From: Bermanella sp049115935
Lineage (GTDB): Bacteria > Pseudomonadota > Gammaproteobacteria > Pseudomonadales > Oceanobacteraceae
Reading direction: 5' to 3'
Length of the DNA stretch: 64,000 nucleotides
Assembly: GCA_049115935.1 (NCBI GenBank)
Contig: JAGDZK010000019.1
Coordinates: 1 to 64,000, forward strand
Below are positions 35,701-44,216 of the stretch, piece by piece. Numbering within the stretch: position 1 is the stretch's first letter; every line of letters begins with the position of its first letter. The notes under the pieces were generated by a model. The model was given only the letters and a program-made list of their open reading frames with translations. It was not told where the DNA came from and ran no database searches. Both the position numbers and the translations under genes were made by a program.

Positions 35701-37857
35701 ATGAACTTAATTACTCTTCACGAATTTGACGGTGGCATCCACCCGCCACAAAACAAAGATCAAAGCACGCAATCACCAATCGTTGCAGCTAAACTGCCTG
35801 AAAAACTGATATTACCGATTGCACAACATATTGGTGCGCAATCTAAACCCGTGGTAAACCTAGGTGATACGGTGCTTAAAGGGCAGGCAATCGCAGAAGC
35901 CCAAGGTTTTGTGAGTGCCAATCTGCACGCACCCAGTTCTGGCAAAATCACCGCAATCGAAGAGCGTGTCATTGCTCACCCATCAGGTATGAGTGATATT
36001 TGCATCGAAATCACCCTAGATGGCGACGATAAATGGTGCGACATTCAAGGCATCGACAACTACCTAGAAGCCGAGCCAAAAACCCTTATTGATAAGATTC
36101 AAACATCAGGCATAACCGGTCTTGGTGGCGCAGGCTTCCCTACCCACGTAAAAGCATCGATTGAGCCTAATAAAATACAAACCTTGATTATTAATGCTGC
36201 TGAATGTGAGCCGTATATAACCTCTGACGATATGCTCATGCGTGAGCATGCCAATGGCATCATTAAAGGTATTGAAATTCTTGAGCGCATCGTAAAACCA
36301 GAACACTGCCTAATTGGGGTTGAAGACAACAAGCCAGAAGCCATAGCCGCACTTAAAGACGCCCTTAAAAACTTCAAAGACAATACCTTCAATATTGAAG
36401 TAGTGACCATCCCAACTAAGTATCCAAGTGGTGGTGAAAAACAGCTAATTCAAATATTAACGGGTAAAGAAGTACCCGCCGGTGGCCTGCCATCGGACAT
36501 CGGTATAGTTTGTCAAAACGTGGGCACCTGCTTTGCCATATATAAAGCCATCAGCAAAGGCGAACCCTTAATCAGCCGTATTACCACCATCACAGGTGAA
36601 GCTTGTGCAAAGCCTCAAAACTTTGAGGTATTAATAGGCACACCCGTTAAACATTTATTAGAGCTAGCGCATACTCAAACCGATAACGTGCACCGCTTGA
36701 TTATGGGTGGTCCTATGATGGGCTTTACCCTAGAAAATGCAGATGCTCCCATTGTTAAAGCCAGCAACTGTATTATTGCATCAAGCAAACAAGAGCTACC
36801 TGACCCAGCAATGGAACAAGCCTGCATTCGCTGTGGCATGTGTACCGAGGCCTGCCCTGCACAATTATTACCTCAACAGCTTTATTGGTTTTCAAAAAGT
36901 AGCAACCTTGAACAAGCCACTGCACACAACATTACGGACTGCATAGAATGTGGTGCGTGTGCCTATGTATGCCCAAGCAATATTCCGCTTGTTCAGTATT
37001 ACCGCCATACCAAAGGTGAAATCAAACAAGCCAATGCAGACAAGCAAAAAAGTGATCGCGCCAAAGATCGCTTTGAAGCTCGCCTTGCCCGTCAAGAACG
37101 CGAGGCCGCCGAAAAAGAAGCCAAACGCAAAGCACGAGCAGAAGCCGCTGCCAAAAAACAAGCTGAGAAAAAAGCAGCTGAAGCCAACGGCACTAATGAG
37201 CTCGCCTCTGCAACACAGGCACCCGCAGCCGACTTAGAGGCCCTGCAAAGAAAACTTGATGCCTCACAAATGGCCGTTAAAAAAGCCAAAGAAAAAATAG
37301 CAGCAGCCCAAGAAGCTAACGACACAGACAAGGTCGAACTTTTAACGGGAGCCCTGAAAAAAGCACAAGAAAAAATGAAAGAAGCGGCCAAGGCCATCGC
37401 AGAAGCTAAAAAAGCGGCGAAGGCAGCACCTATAAGCTCTGCCGCTGAAATGGAAATGACCCCTGAGCGCATGCAGAAAAAAGTTGAAATGGCTGAATCC
37501 CGTTTAGCGACTGCACAAAAACGCTTAGATGAAGCCGTCGAAACAAACAGCGATAAAGTCGACGCCCTTAAAACAGCGGTAGAAAAACAGCAGGCTCGCG
37601 TAGCAGAAGCCAAACAAGCTTTGGCCGAATTTTCCAGTACCCCTGCCAAAACCGAAACAGCCAAACCGGCTGTTGATATTGAGCTACTCAAACAAAAAGT
37701 CTTGGCCGCTCAAACTCGCGTGGATAAAGCACAAGAGCGATTAGAAATGGCACAAGAACAAAACCTAGACACCATTGACGCATTTAAAACCGGCCTTGAA
37801 AAACAACAAGCCAAATTAGATGACGCCAAAAAAGCATTAGCCGAGGCCAGCGCATGA
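35701..37857 (+). CDS. rsxC: Electron transport complex subunit RsxC/RnfC with long Ala/Lys-rich tail
   Basis: This peripheral NADH/FMN- and FeS-binding subunit has 718 residues. GITGLGGAGFPTHVK and NAAECEPYITSDD mark the flavin/NADH region. Two 4Fe-4S motifs are CIRCGMCTEACPAQLLPQ and CIECGACAYVCPSNIP. Residues ~440-718 form an Ala/Lys/Glu-rich coiled-coil tail with at least three repeats of a LKTALEKQQAKLDDAKKAL-like unit. The ATG at 35701 is the real start; the longer frame runs into rsxB. The tail overlaps rsxD by four bases. Confidence 0.95.
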   Translation: MNLITLHEFDGGIHPPQNKDQSTQSPIVAAKLPEKLILPIAQHIGAQSKPVVNLGDTVLKGQAIAEAQGFVSANLHAPSSGKITAIEERVIAHPSGMSDICIEITLDGDDKWCDIQGIDNYLEAEPKTLIDKIQTSGITGLGGAGFPTHVKASIEPNKIQTLIINAAECEPYITSDDMLMREHANGIIKGIEILERIVKPEHCLIGVEDNKPEAIAALKDALKNFKDNTFNIEVVTIPTKYPSGGEKQLIQILTGKEVPAGGLPSDIGIVCQNVGTCFAIYKAISKGEPLISRITTITGEACAKPQNFEVLIGTPVKHLLELAHTQTDNVHRLIMGGPMMGFTLENADAPIVKASNCIIASSKQELPDPAMEQACIRCGMCTEACPAQLLPQQLYWFSKSSNLEQATAHNITDCIECGACAYVCPSNIPLVQYYRHTKGEIKQANADKQKSDRAKDRFEARLARQEREAAEKEAKRKARAEAAAKKQAEKKAAEANGTNELASATQAPAADLEALQRKLDASQMAVKKAKEKIAAAQEANDTDKVELLTGALKKAQEKMKEAAKAIAEAKKAAKAAPISSAAEMEMTPERMQKKVEMAESRLATAQKRLDEAVETNSDKVDALKTAVEKQQARVAEAKQALAEFSSTPAKTETAKPAVDIELLKQKVLAAQTRVDKAQERLEMAQEQNLDTIDAFKTGLEKQQAKLDDAKKALAEASA

Positions 37858-38909
37858 AATTGTTAAACATCAGTTCGCCACACGCTACCCGCCCATTAAG
37901 CACAGCCGATGTAATGCGCACAGTTATTTTGGCGCTGATCCCTGGCATCATGGCTTTGACCTATTTTTTTGGGCCAGGGCATTTAATTCAAATTATCATT
38001 GCCGCCACCACCGCCATTGTATGTGAAGCACTGATCCTAAAATTACGTAAACGCCCTATTGGTTTTTATTTAAAAGATTACAGTGCACTGCTAACAGCGG
38101 TATTACTGGCGTTATCGTTACCCCCTTATGCACCCTACTGGGTAACCATTATTGCATCTGGCTTTGCCATTATTGTGGCCAAACATCTATATGGCGGCCT
38201 TGGCCAAAACCCATTTAATCCTGCCATGGTGGGCTTTGCTTTAGTACTGGTGAGCTTCCCTGTACCAATGACCACATCTTGGAGTGGCCCTAGTGAGTTA
38301 TTAGCAGGGAGCATTTCAATTTCAGATGCTTTAACCGTTATTTTTTCATCGCGTGAAACCATTGATGCCTTCACCATGGCAACACCATTAGATGAATACA
38401 AACATCAAGTGGCCATTTCAACCGCTGACGAAATTTTATTAAACCCATTATTTAAAGGCGCAGAACACACTCAAGTTTTACTGGCGTGGGAGTGGGTCAG
38501 CCTTGGCTTTTTATTTGGCGGCGTATTTTTAATTTGGAAAAAGATTTTCACCTGGCACATCCCCGTAAGTTTATTGGCAGCGCTTTTACTTTGTTCAAGC
38601 ATTATAGGCTGGGACAACGATAGCTACGTACCACTTACCTTGCACATGCTTGGCGGCGCTACAATCTTAGGTGCATTTTTTATTGCAACCGACCCCGTGA
38701 CAGCCTCTACCACTCACCTAGGTAAAATTATTTATGGTGCTGGCATTGGTATTCTTATTTACGTGATACGCACATGGGGCGCTTACCCTGACGCCGTTGC
38801 CTTTGCTGTTTTATTAATGAACTTTGCAGCACCTTTTATCGACCAATACACTCAACCGCGCACTTACGGCCATAAAAAAGCCGTGCGTGGTTTGGCTAAA
38901 AAAGATTAG
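37854..38909 (+). CDS. rsxD: Electron transport complex subunit RsxD/RnfD
   Basis: This integral membrane flavoprotein subunit has 351 residues and about ten hydrophobic segments. The FNPAMVGFA and IATDPVTASTTHLGK segments are typical; the Ser/Thr in the latter region is where RnfD/NqrB proteins carry covalent FMN. It overlaps rsxC by ATGA and precedes rsxG by eight bases. Confidence 0.96.
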   Translation: MKLLNISSPHATRPLSTADVMRTVILALIPGIMALTYFFGPGHLIQIIIAATTAIVCEALILKLRKRPIGFYLKDYSALLTAVLLALSLPPYAPYWVTIIASGFAIIVAKHLYGGLGQNPFNPAMVGFALVLVSFPVPMTTSWSGPSELLAGSISISDALTVIFSSRETIDAFTMATPLDEYKHQVAISTADEILLNPLFKGAEHTQVLLAWEWVSLGFLFGGVFLIWKKIFTWHIPVSLLAALLLCSSIIGWDNDSYVPLTLHMLGGATILGAFFIATDPVTASTTHLGKIIYGAGIGILIYVIRTWGAYPDAVAFAVLLMNFAAPFIDQYTQPRTYGHKKAVRGLAKKD

Positions 38910-38917
38910 GATTCAAC

Positions 38918-39631
38918 ATGACGACTAATGAAAACGAAAAAGCCGAATTGAGCCTTGGTCAGTCCATTGCCAAAAATGCCATTGGCCTAGCTATTTTTGC
39001 CTTTGTAACCGCTGGCGTAATTGCCATTGTGCAACAAAGTACAAAAGAGCAAATCCATGACAACATTGCGCAAGCACAAGCAAAAGCGTTATATGAAATT
39101 ACCCCACAAAGCCTAGTGGATAACGATGTACTGAATAGCTATATCGAGTTGCATTCAGAACAAAGCAAGCAACACTTGCACGTTAATTATCTAGGCCCTA
39201 TTGCTGGCGATGCCAAACTGCATTTAGCGCAAAAAGAAAATAACACCCACACTTATATTTTCCCGGTTACCGCACCCGACGGATACACCACAGCCATTCA
39301 GCTGCTAGTAGGCATCAAACAAGATGGCAGTATTGCTGGGGTGCGTGTGGTTGACCACAAAGAAACACCTGGGCTAGGTGACAAGGTTGAGCTTAAAAAA
39401 TCAGATTGGATTTTATCGTTTAACGGCAAATCGCTCACTAACCCTGACATTGAAAAATGGAAAGTGAAAAAAGACGGCGGCGAATTTGATTCCTTTACAG
39501 GAGCAACCATTACACCACGTGCGGTGATCAACGCTGTTAAACAAACACTGGTTATGTACGATAAAGATAAAGACGTTTTATCCACATTAAACATCAGCCA
39601 AAATGCCAATAACCGTGGAGAAGCACTATGA
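38918..39631 (+). CDS. rsxG: Electron transport complex subunit RsxG/RnfG
   Basis: This protein of 237 residues has one N-terminal membrane helix (NAIGLAIFAFVTAGVIAIV) and an FMN-binding periplasmic domain. The covalent FMN attachment motif is visible as DSFTGATITPRAVI (S/T-GAT). HKETPGLGDKVE is also conserved. It overlaps rsxE by four bases (ATGA). Confidence 0.96.
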   Translation: MTTNENEKAELSLGQSIAKNAIGLAIFAFVTAGVIAIVQQSTKEQIHDNIAQAQAKALYEITPQSLVDNDVLNSYIELHSEQSKQHLHVNYLGPIAGDAKLHLAQKENNTHTYIFPVTAPDGYTTAIQLLVGIKQDGSIAGVRVVDHKETPGLGDKVELKKSDWILSFNGKSLTNPDIEKWKVKKDGGEFDSFTGATITPRAVINAVKQTLVMYDKDKDVLSTLNISQNANNRGEAL

Positions 39632-40341
39632 GCACAAAATCATACGGGCAAATCACCCAAGACGGTTTATGGACCAACAACCCAGCTCTTGTTCAGCTTT
39701 TAGGTTTATGCCCTCTTCTTGCAGTGACCGGCACAGTGGTGAACGCTTTAGGTTTAGGCTTAGCGACCATGTTGGTTTTAGTGGGCTCTAACATTGCGGT
39801 ATCTATGGTGCGTAATTATGTACCTAGCGCCGTTCGTTTACCGGCTTTTGTAATGATCATTGCGTCTTACGTAACCTGCACAGAGTTACTCATGCAGGCT
39901 TACACCTATGAACTTTATACAGTACTGGGTATTTTTATTCCGTTAATCGTAACCAACTGCGCCATCTTAGGTCGTGCCGATGCGTTTGCAGCTAAAAACC
40001 CAATTTTACCATCAGCACTTGATGGTTTTATGATGGCCATGGGCTTTGCTGTGGTTTTGGTTATTTTAGGTGCCATGCGCGAAATTATTGGCCAAGGCAC
40101 CATTTTTTCAAATATGGATTTACTCTTTGGTGACAGCGCCAAAACGTGGAAAATCACATTATTTACCGACTACCCTGACTTTTTGTTTGCCATACTGCCC
40201 CCTGGTGCGTTTGTGGGCATGGGTTTATTAATCGCGTTTAAAAACATTATAGATACCAAATTAAAAGACAGAGAAAACCTGAAAAAAGAACCGGTTGTTT
40301 CTGGCTCTAAACGGGTTCGTGTTACCGGTAAAATTGTTTAA
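39628..40341 (+). CDS. rsxE: Electron transport complex subunit RsxE/RnfE
   Basis: This integral membrane subunit, paralogous to RsxA, has 237 residues. GLWTNNPALVQLLGLCPLLAVTGTVVN is the characteristic first-helix signature, and IFIPLIVTNCAILGRADAFA contains the second conserved Cys. It has six hydrophobic segments and a short basic C-terminus. It is followed two bases later by nth, the usual gene order in gammaproteobacteria. Confidence 0.96.
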   Translation: MSTKSYGQITQDGLWTNNPALVQLLGLCPLLAVTGTVVNALGLGLATMLVLVGSNIAVSMVRNYVPSAVRLPAFVMIIASYVTCTELLMQAYTYELYTVLGIFIPLIVTNCAILGRADAFAAKNPILPSALDGFMMAMGFAVVLVILGAMREIIGQGTIFSNMDLLFGDSAKTWKITLFTDYPDFLFAILPPGAFVGMGLLIAFKNIIDTKLKDRENLKKEPVVSGSKRVRVTGKIV

Positions 40342-40343
40342 CT

Positions 40344-40979
40344 ATGAATAAAGCCAAACGCACAGAAATATTTACACGCTTAAGGGATAACAATCCAAAC
40401 CCTGAAACCGAACTGGAATATTCTTCGCCGTTTGAACTCGTAGTGGCCGTCGCCTTATCAGCACAAGCCACAGACGTAAGCGTGAACAAAGCCACTCGTA
40501 AATTATTCCCTGTGGCAAACACGCCTGAAGCCATTTATGCACTGGGTGAAGAAGGCTTAAAAGAATACATCAAGACCATTGGTTTATTTAACAGCAAAGC
40601 CAAAAACGTCATTAAGATGTGCAAAATTTTAATCGACAAACACAACTCGGTTGTACCGCAAACCCGTGAAGAATTAGAAGAGCTTCCCGGTGTGGGCCGC
40701 AAGACCGCCAACGTCGTATTAAATACAGCCTTTGGTCAAATCGCCATGGCCGTGGACACACACATTTTTCGCTTTGGTAATCGCACAAAAGTGGCACCGG
40801 GTAAAAATGTATTAGAAGTTGAAGATCGTTTAATGCGATTAGTGCCCAAAGAATTTTTACTTGATGCACACCACTGGATGATTTTACACGGTCGCTATGT
40901 TTGCACCGCACGCAAACCAAAGTGTGGCAGCTGCATCATTGAAGACTTGTGTGAATACAAACAAAAAGAGATCGATTAG
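40344..40979 (+). CDS. nth: Endonuclease III
   Basis: This base-excision repair DNA glycosylase/AP lyase acts on oxidised pyrimidines. The helix-hairpin-helix LPGVGRKTANVVL holds the catalytic Lys, and AVDTHIFRF the catalytic Asp. The C-terminal C-x6-C-x2-C-x5-C iron-sulfur loop is present (CTARKPKCGSCIIEDLC). Its length of 211 residues is typical. It is the last gene of the rsx operon. Confidence 0.97.
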   Translation: MNKAKRTEIFTRLRDNNPNPETELEYSSPFELVVAVALSAQATDVSVNKATRKLFPVANTPEAIYALGEEGLKEYIKTIGLFNSKAKNVIKMCKILIDKHNSVVPQTREELEELPGVGRKTANVVLNTAFGQIAMAVDTHIFRFGNRTKVAPGKNVLEVEDRLMRLVPKEFLLDAHHWMILHGRYVCTARKPKCGSCIIEDLCEYKQKEID

Positions 40980-40987
40980 GAGCGAAA

Positions 40988-41377
40988 ATGCGAATTTTGC
41001 ACACCATGTTACGCGTTGGCGACCTGCAGCGCTCTATCGATTTTTACACCCGTGTATTGGGCATGAATCTCATTCGCCAAAGAGATAACGAGCAATACCG
41101 TTATACGTTAGCCTTTGTAGGCTATGGCACAGAAGAAGACGGTGCAGTACTTGAGCTAACCTATAACTGGGATACAGCCGAGTACGACCTTGGCACAGGC
41201 TACGGCCACATAGCCATTGGCGCAGATGACATATATGCCACCTGTGATGCCATTAAAGCCGCTGGCGGTACAGTAAGCCGGGAACCTGGGCCAGTTAAAG
41301 GCGGCACCACTGAAATTGCCTTTGTTAAAGACCCTGATAACTACAGTATTGAATTAATACAGACTAAAACGCATTAA
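40988..41377 (+). CDS. gloA: Lactoylglutathione lyase (glyoxalase I)
   Basis: This metalloenzyme isomerises the methylglyoxal-glutathione hemithioacetal to S-lactoylglutathione. MRILHTMLRVGDLQRSIDFY opens the protein. The four expected metal ligands are His5, Glu of AVLELTYNW, His of GYGHIAIG and Glu of YSIELIQ. Its 129 residues fit the short bacterial Ni-type enzyme. An AGGAGCG ribosome site precedes the ATG. It lies eight bases after nth and may be cotranscribed. Confidence 0.96.
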   Translation: MRILHTMLRVGDLQRSIDFYTRVLGMNLIRQRDNEQYRYTLAFVGYGTEEDGAVLELTYNWDTAEYDLGTGYGHIAIGADDIYATCDAIKAAGGTVSREPGPVKGGTTEIAFVKDPDNYSIELIQTKTH

Positions 41378-41398
41378 TAGCAACGGATTGTTCCACCG

Positions 41399-41426
41399 AA
41401 ACCCGACTAGAATAGTCGGGTTTTAT
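41399..41426 (+). terminator. Rho-independent terminator after gloA
   Basis: The stem aacccgacta / tagtcgggtt is followed by TTATT. It lies 22 bases after the gloA stop and ends the rsx-nth-gloA unit. Confidence 0.88.
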
Positions 41427-41493
41427 TGTCTCAACATGACCTATCGGATAACATAGCCGCCTTATTTTTATTGTGGCCCAAAGAATTGCTCCT

Positions 41494-42447
41494 ATGACTG
41501 AAAAGCGCCCAAGCGAAATGCCCGATGTGGCTGCCAGCCAAGCTCCACAGATTAATGGCACCCTAAACTGGGTGGGTATGAACCGTATTGCTCTGCCCCT
41601 AAACATTCAAGATGCCCATATCGGCGTGAACAAGGTAAACGCCTTTGTTCAAACCTATGTGAACATTTGCAACCCAGACGTTAAAGGCATTCACATGTCT
41701 CGTCTGTACTTACTGCTATCTGAATTTTCAGATAACCAAGTACTCAGTGCCGCAAACCTACGTGAATTCCTAGCACACATGCTAGATAGCCACGAAGACA
41801 TCAGCGACCAAGCAACGCTTAACTTTGAATTTGATTACGTGATCCAGCGTAAGGCACTTAAAAGCCAATTTTCAGGCTGGAAAGACTACCCAACTGAGAT
41901 TCGTGCCACCCTTAAAGATGGCAAAGTAAGCCTAGAGCTGGGTATTCACGTACCTTACTCGTCTACCTGCCCATGTTCAGCTGCCCTTGCTCGCCAGCTA
42001 ATACAACAGCAGTTCAGTAAAGACTTTGGCGACAAAGCCTCTGTCACTCCTGAAGAAGTAGAAGCGTGGCTACGCAGCGATAAAGGCACATTTGCCACAC
42101 CGCACAGCCAGCGCAGCATTGCTAAGGTTTGGGTAAAGCTTGATGACACAGTTGATGAGTTCCCAATCACAGATGTAATTGGCGTGATTGAAGATGCTCT
42201 TCAAACCCCTGTTCAAACAGCCGTTAAACGTGAAGATGAACAAGAATTTGCCCGCTTAAATGGTCACAACCTAATGTTCTGTGAAGATGCCGCTCGTCGC
42301 GTAAAAAGCGCATTAAACAAAAGCGAGAATATCTTTAACGACTTCTGGTTACGCATAGAACACCTAGAAAGCCTACACGCCCATGATGCTGTTGCTATCG
42401 CAACTAAAGGCATCGCCAACGGTTACGAGCCTCTTCTTTCTCGTTAA
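41494..42447 (+). CDS. folE2: GTP cyclohydrolase FolE2 (type IB)
   Basis: This converts GTP to dihydroneopterin triphosphate, the first step of folate and related pterins, using the metal-flexible IB enzyme. The catalytic Cys lies in STCPCSAALA. GMNRIALPL, IHMSRLY and the C-terminal HDAVAIATKGI are typical. The ATG at 41494 (MTEKRPSEMPDV) is chosen over the GTG at 41473. FolE2 is the zinc-independent alternative to FolE and is often zinc-regulated in other bacteria; I see no clear Zur box here. Confidence 0.95.
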   Translation: MTEKRPSEMPDVAASQAPQINGTLNWVGMNRIALPLNIQDAHIGVNKVNAFVQTYVNICNPDVKGIHMSRLYLLLSEFSDNQVLSAANLREFLAHMLDSHEDISDQATLNFEFDYVIQRKALKSQFSGWKDYPTEIRATLKDGKVSLELGIHVPYSSTCPCSAALARQLIQQQFSKDFGDKASVTPEEVEAWLRSDKGTFATPHSQRSIAKVWVKLDDTVDEFPITDVIGVIEDALQTPVQTAVKREDEQEFARLNGHNLMFCEDAARRVKSALNKSENIFNDFWLRIEHLESLHAHDAVAIATKGIANGYEPLLSR

Positions 42448-42453
42448 TCGCCA

Positions 42454-42478
42454 ATTGGGCAGCGAAAGCTGCCCAATT
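42454..42478 (+). terminator. Hairpin after folE2
   Basis: The stem attgggcagc / gctgcccaat surrounds a GAAA tetraloop. It has no T-run, so it may be a weak terminator or an RNA-stability hairpin before the next pterin gene. Confidence 0.55.
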
Positions 42479-42550
42479 CCTTACCCTTGGCCATGCAAAG
42501 CCAACTACAATGATATAAAATCTAGCCATTAATTCAGTCGAGTACCTCTG

Positions 42551-43396
42551 GTGAAACTTTTTGTTGAAAACCTTACCAATGTTGATGTCTCTTATTTAGA
42601 CGCCAAGCGCGGACTTGTGGGTGAGTCCTGGATGGCAGGCATTATGCTTACCGGCAACCTAGACCAGCAAAGCATGATTTGTGACTTTGGCGTGGTGAAA
42701 CGTTGCGCTAAAGATTGGCTGGATGACTTCATAGACCATCGCCTTGTGGTGCCGACTCAAATGGACGGCATGCACATCAACAAGCATGAAAACCTAACAA
42801 CTGTTCGCTTCCCTCACCCGATGGGTGGCGAACTCATCTGTAGTGCACCTGACGAAGCGTTTTGCTTTATCGATTGCAAAGAGATTACACCAGCAAGCGT
42901 TTCAAAATGGCTTGAAGTGGAATTAAACTCGACCATTCCTGGTGATATAGAAAAACTTAATGTTTCACTAAACACTGAACTTATTGGCGGTGCATTTTAT
43001 CACTACAGCCATGGTCTTAAGAAACATGATGGCAACTGCCAGCGTATTGCCCATGGTCACCGCTCAAAAATTGAAATCTTTGTTAATGGTACTCGCCAAC
43101 CAGAAATGGAAAAAGATTGGGCCAAGCAATGGAAAGACATTTACATTGGCACTCAAGAAGACCTGCACAATCAAACCACGATTGAAGGCGTTGAACACAA
43201 TCATTACCGCTACACCGCGCCACAAGGTGAGTTCAGCTTAACGCTGCCAACAAAAGCCTGTTATGACATTGAAACGGACACCACAGTTGAGCAAATTGCC
43301 CGTCATATTGCCAAAACCATTCTAGAGTCTGGTCGCAGCGTAACGGTTAAAGCGTTTGAAGGTATTGGTAAGGGTGCAATTGCAACATATGAGTAA
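42551..43396 (+). CDS. 6-carboxytetrahydropterin/6-pyruvoyl-tetrahydropterin synthase-like protein (tandem domain)
   Basis: This protein of 281 residues has a C-terminal PTPS/QueD-like domain. A zinc-ligand pattern is visible as FYHYSHGLKKHDGNCQRIAHGHRSKIEI (His, Cys and HxH). The N-terminal ~110 residues look like a degenerate second copy of the fold without the zinc histidines. The start is GTG. It lies directly downstream of folE2, whose product leads to its substrate, and overlaps the hisI ATG by eight bases. The exact product (queuosine precursor or another pterin) cannot be told from sequence. Confidence 0.8.
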   Translation: MKLFVENLTNVDVSYLDAKRGLVGESWMAGIMLTGNLDQQSMICDFGVVKRCAKDWLDDFIDHRLVVPTQMDGMHINKHENLTTVRFPHPMGGELICSAPDEAFCFIDCKEITPASVSKWLEVELNSTIPGDIEKLNVSLNTELIGGAFYHYSHGLKKHDGNCQRIAHGHRSKIEIFVNGTRQPEMEKDWAKQWKDIYIGTQEDLHNQTTIEGVEHNHYRYTAPQGEFSLTLPTKACYDIETDTTVEQIARHIAKTILESGRSVTVKAFEGIGKGAIATYE

Positions 43397-43835
43397 TGTA
43401 TTTAAAGAGCTAGAAAAACAAAGTAAAGGCGCACAGCTGAGCCTTGAAGACACCCTTAGCAACCTAGTGTTTAACGAAGCAGGCTTGATCCCTGCTATTG
43501 CTCAGCAGCATGACACCGGCGAAGTGTTAATGATGGCTTGGATGAATCGAGCATCAATCGAAGAAACCCTAAGCACAGGCCAAGTTTGCTATTGGTCACG
43601 ATCTCGTAACAGTTATTGGCGTAAAGGTGAGAGCTCGGGCAACCAGCAGACCTTAATTGGCATGGCTACTGACTGCGATGCTGATACTTTATTGTTAAAA
43701 GTAGATCAAAAAGGCGCAGCCTGTCATACTGGCCGTCGTGATTGCTTCTACAATGAGATCAAACCTAATGGCCTTAGCGTCAGTACTGACCCAATTCAAG
43801 ACCCTAACCAGCTGTACAACAACAGCAAGAGTTAA
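43389..43835 (+). CDS. hisI: Phosphoribosyl-AMP cyclohydrolase (possible second copy)
   Basis: This is the histidine pathway enzyme that opens the purine ring of phosphoribosyl-AMP. MAWMNRASIEETLSTG, YWSRSRNSYWRKGESSG and the metal ligands in DCDADTLLL and GAACHTGRRDC are all intact. The ATG at 43389 overlaps the upstream gene. It is not accompanied by hisE or other his genes but by folE2 and a PTPS-like gene. That resembles the clusters of zinc-sparing paralogues (FolE2, HisI, QueD) described for Zur regulons, so it may be a paralogue rather than the main hisI. Confidence 0.93.
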   Translation: MSNVFKELEKQSKGAQLSLEDTLSNLVFNEAGLIPAIAQQHDTGEVLMMAWMNRASIEETLSTGQVCYWSRSRNSYWRKGESSGNQQTLIGMATDCDADTLLLKVDQKGAACHTGRRDCFYNEIKPNGLSVSTDPIQDPNQLYNNSKS

Positions 43836-43838
43836 ACT

Positions 43839-44150
43839 GTGAACACACGCCCAAGCAAAGCTGACCGACGCGCCGAACTCAATGATGAAATTGACAAGTT
43901 TCTATCTAAAGGTGGCAAGGTGGACAGCGTTGAGCAAGGCGTGAGCGGCCGTGAAAACCCGACAAAAGCACTGCTTCCGGTTTTATTTAATGAAAAAAGT
44001 GGTGCTCGCACCGATGCTCGTGATGCTCTTAAAGATATGGACTCACGTAAATCTCAAAAAAGTCAGGCAAAACCGTTAAAACGCCCAAAGAAAAAACCTG
44101 TCTATGATGATTTTGGTGAACTACTGAGATGGGTTTGGGTAGACGAATAG
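43839..44150 (+). CDS. Small basic protein with a FLSKGGKV motif, unknown
   Basis: This protein of 103 residues is Lys/Arg-rich, with a GTG start three bases after hisI. The segment IDKFLSKGGKVDSVEQGV recalls the FLSRGGKVQ motif of the Pseudomonas RNA-polymerase-binding protein SutA, but the rest is not obviously similar. The tail KRPKKKPVYDDFGELLRWVWVDE ends in an aromatic-acidic patch. I infer a nucleic-acid or RNA-polymerase-associated role at low confidence. Confidence 0.65.
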   Translation: MNTRPSKADRRAELNDEIDKFLSKGGKVDSVEQGVSGRENPTKALLPVLFNEKSGARTDARDALKDMDSRKSQKSQAKPLKRPKKKPVYDDFGELLRWVWVDE

Positions 44151-44171
44151 ATCAAAGTTTTTTTAAACTTG

Positions 44172-44201
44172 AAAAAAGGCGACCATTAAGTCGCCTTTTT
44201 T
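44172..44201. terminator. Bidirectional terminator
   Basis: The stem aaaaggcga / tcgcctttt has A- and T-runs on both sides. It lies between the convergent small basic protein and permease genes. Confidence 0.9.
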
Positions 44202-44216
44202 ATTTGCATTGATCCG

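Noticed and set aside
37092..37691. Long minus-strand frame (199 residues) opposite rsxC
   Set aside because: It is the shadow of the Ala/Lys-rich rsxC tail; low-complexity Ala/Ser/Phe composition and no ribosome site.
40612..40920. Minus-strand 102-residue frame opposite nth
   Set aside because: Shadow of nth; Cys/Arg-rich odd composition and no start signal.
41427..41493. Zur box before folE2
   Set aside because: Only a partial gataacata-like match is visible, without the palindrome expected of a Zur site.
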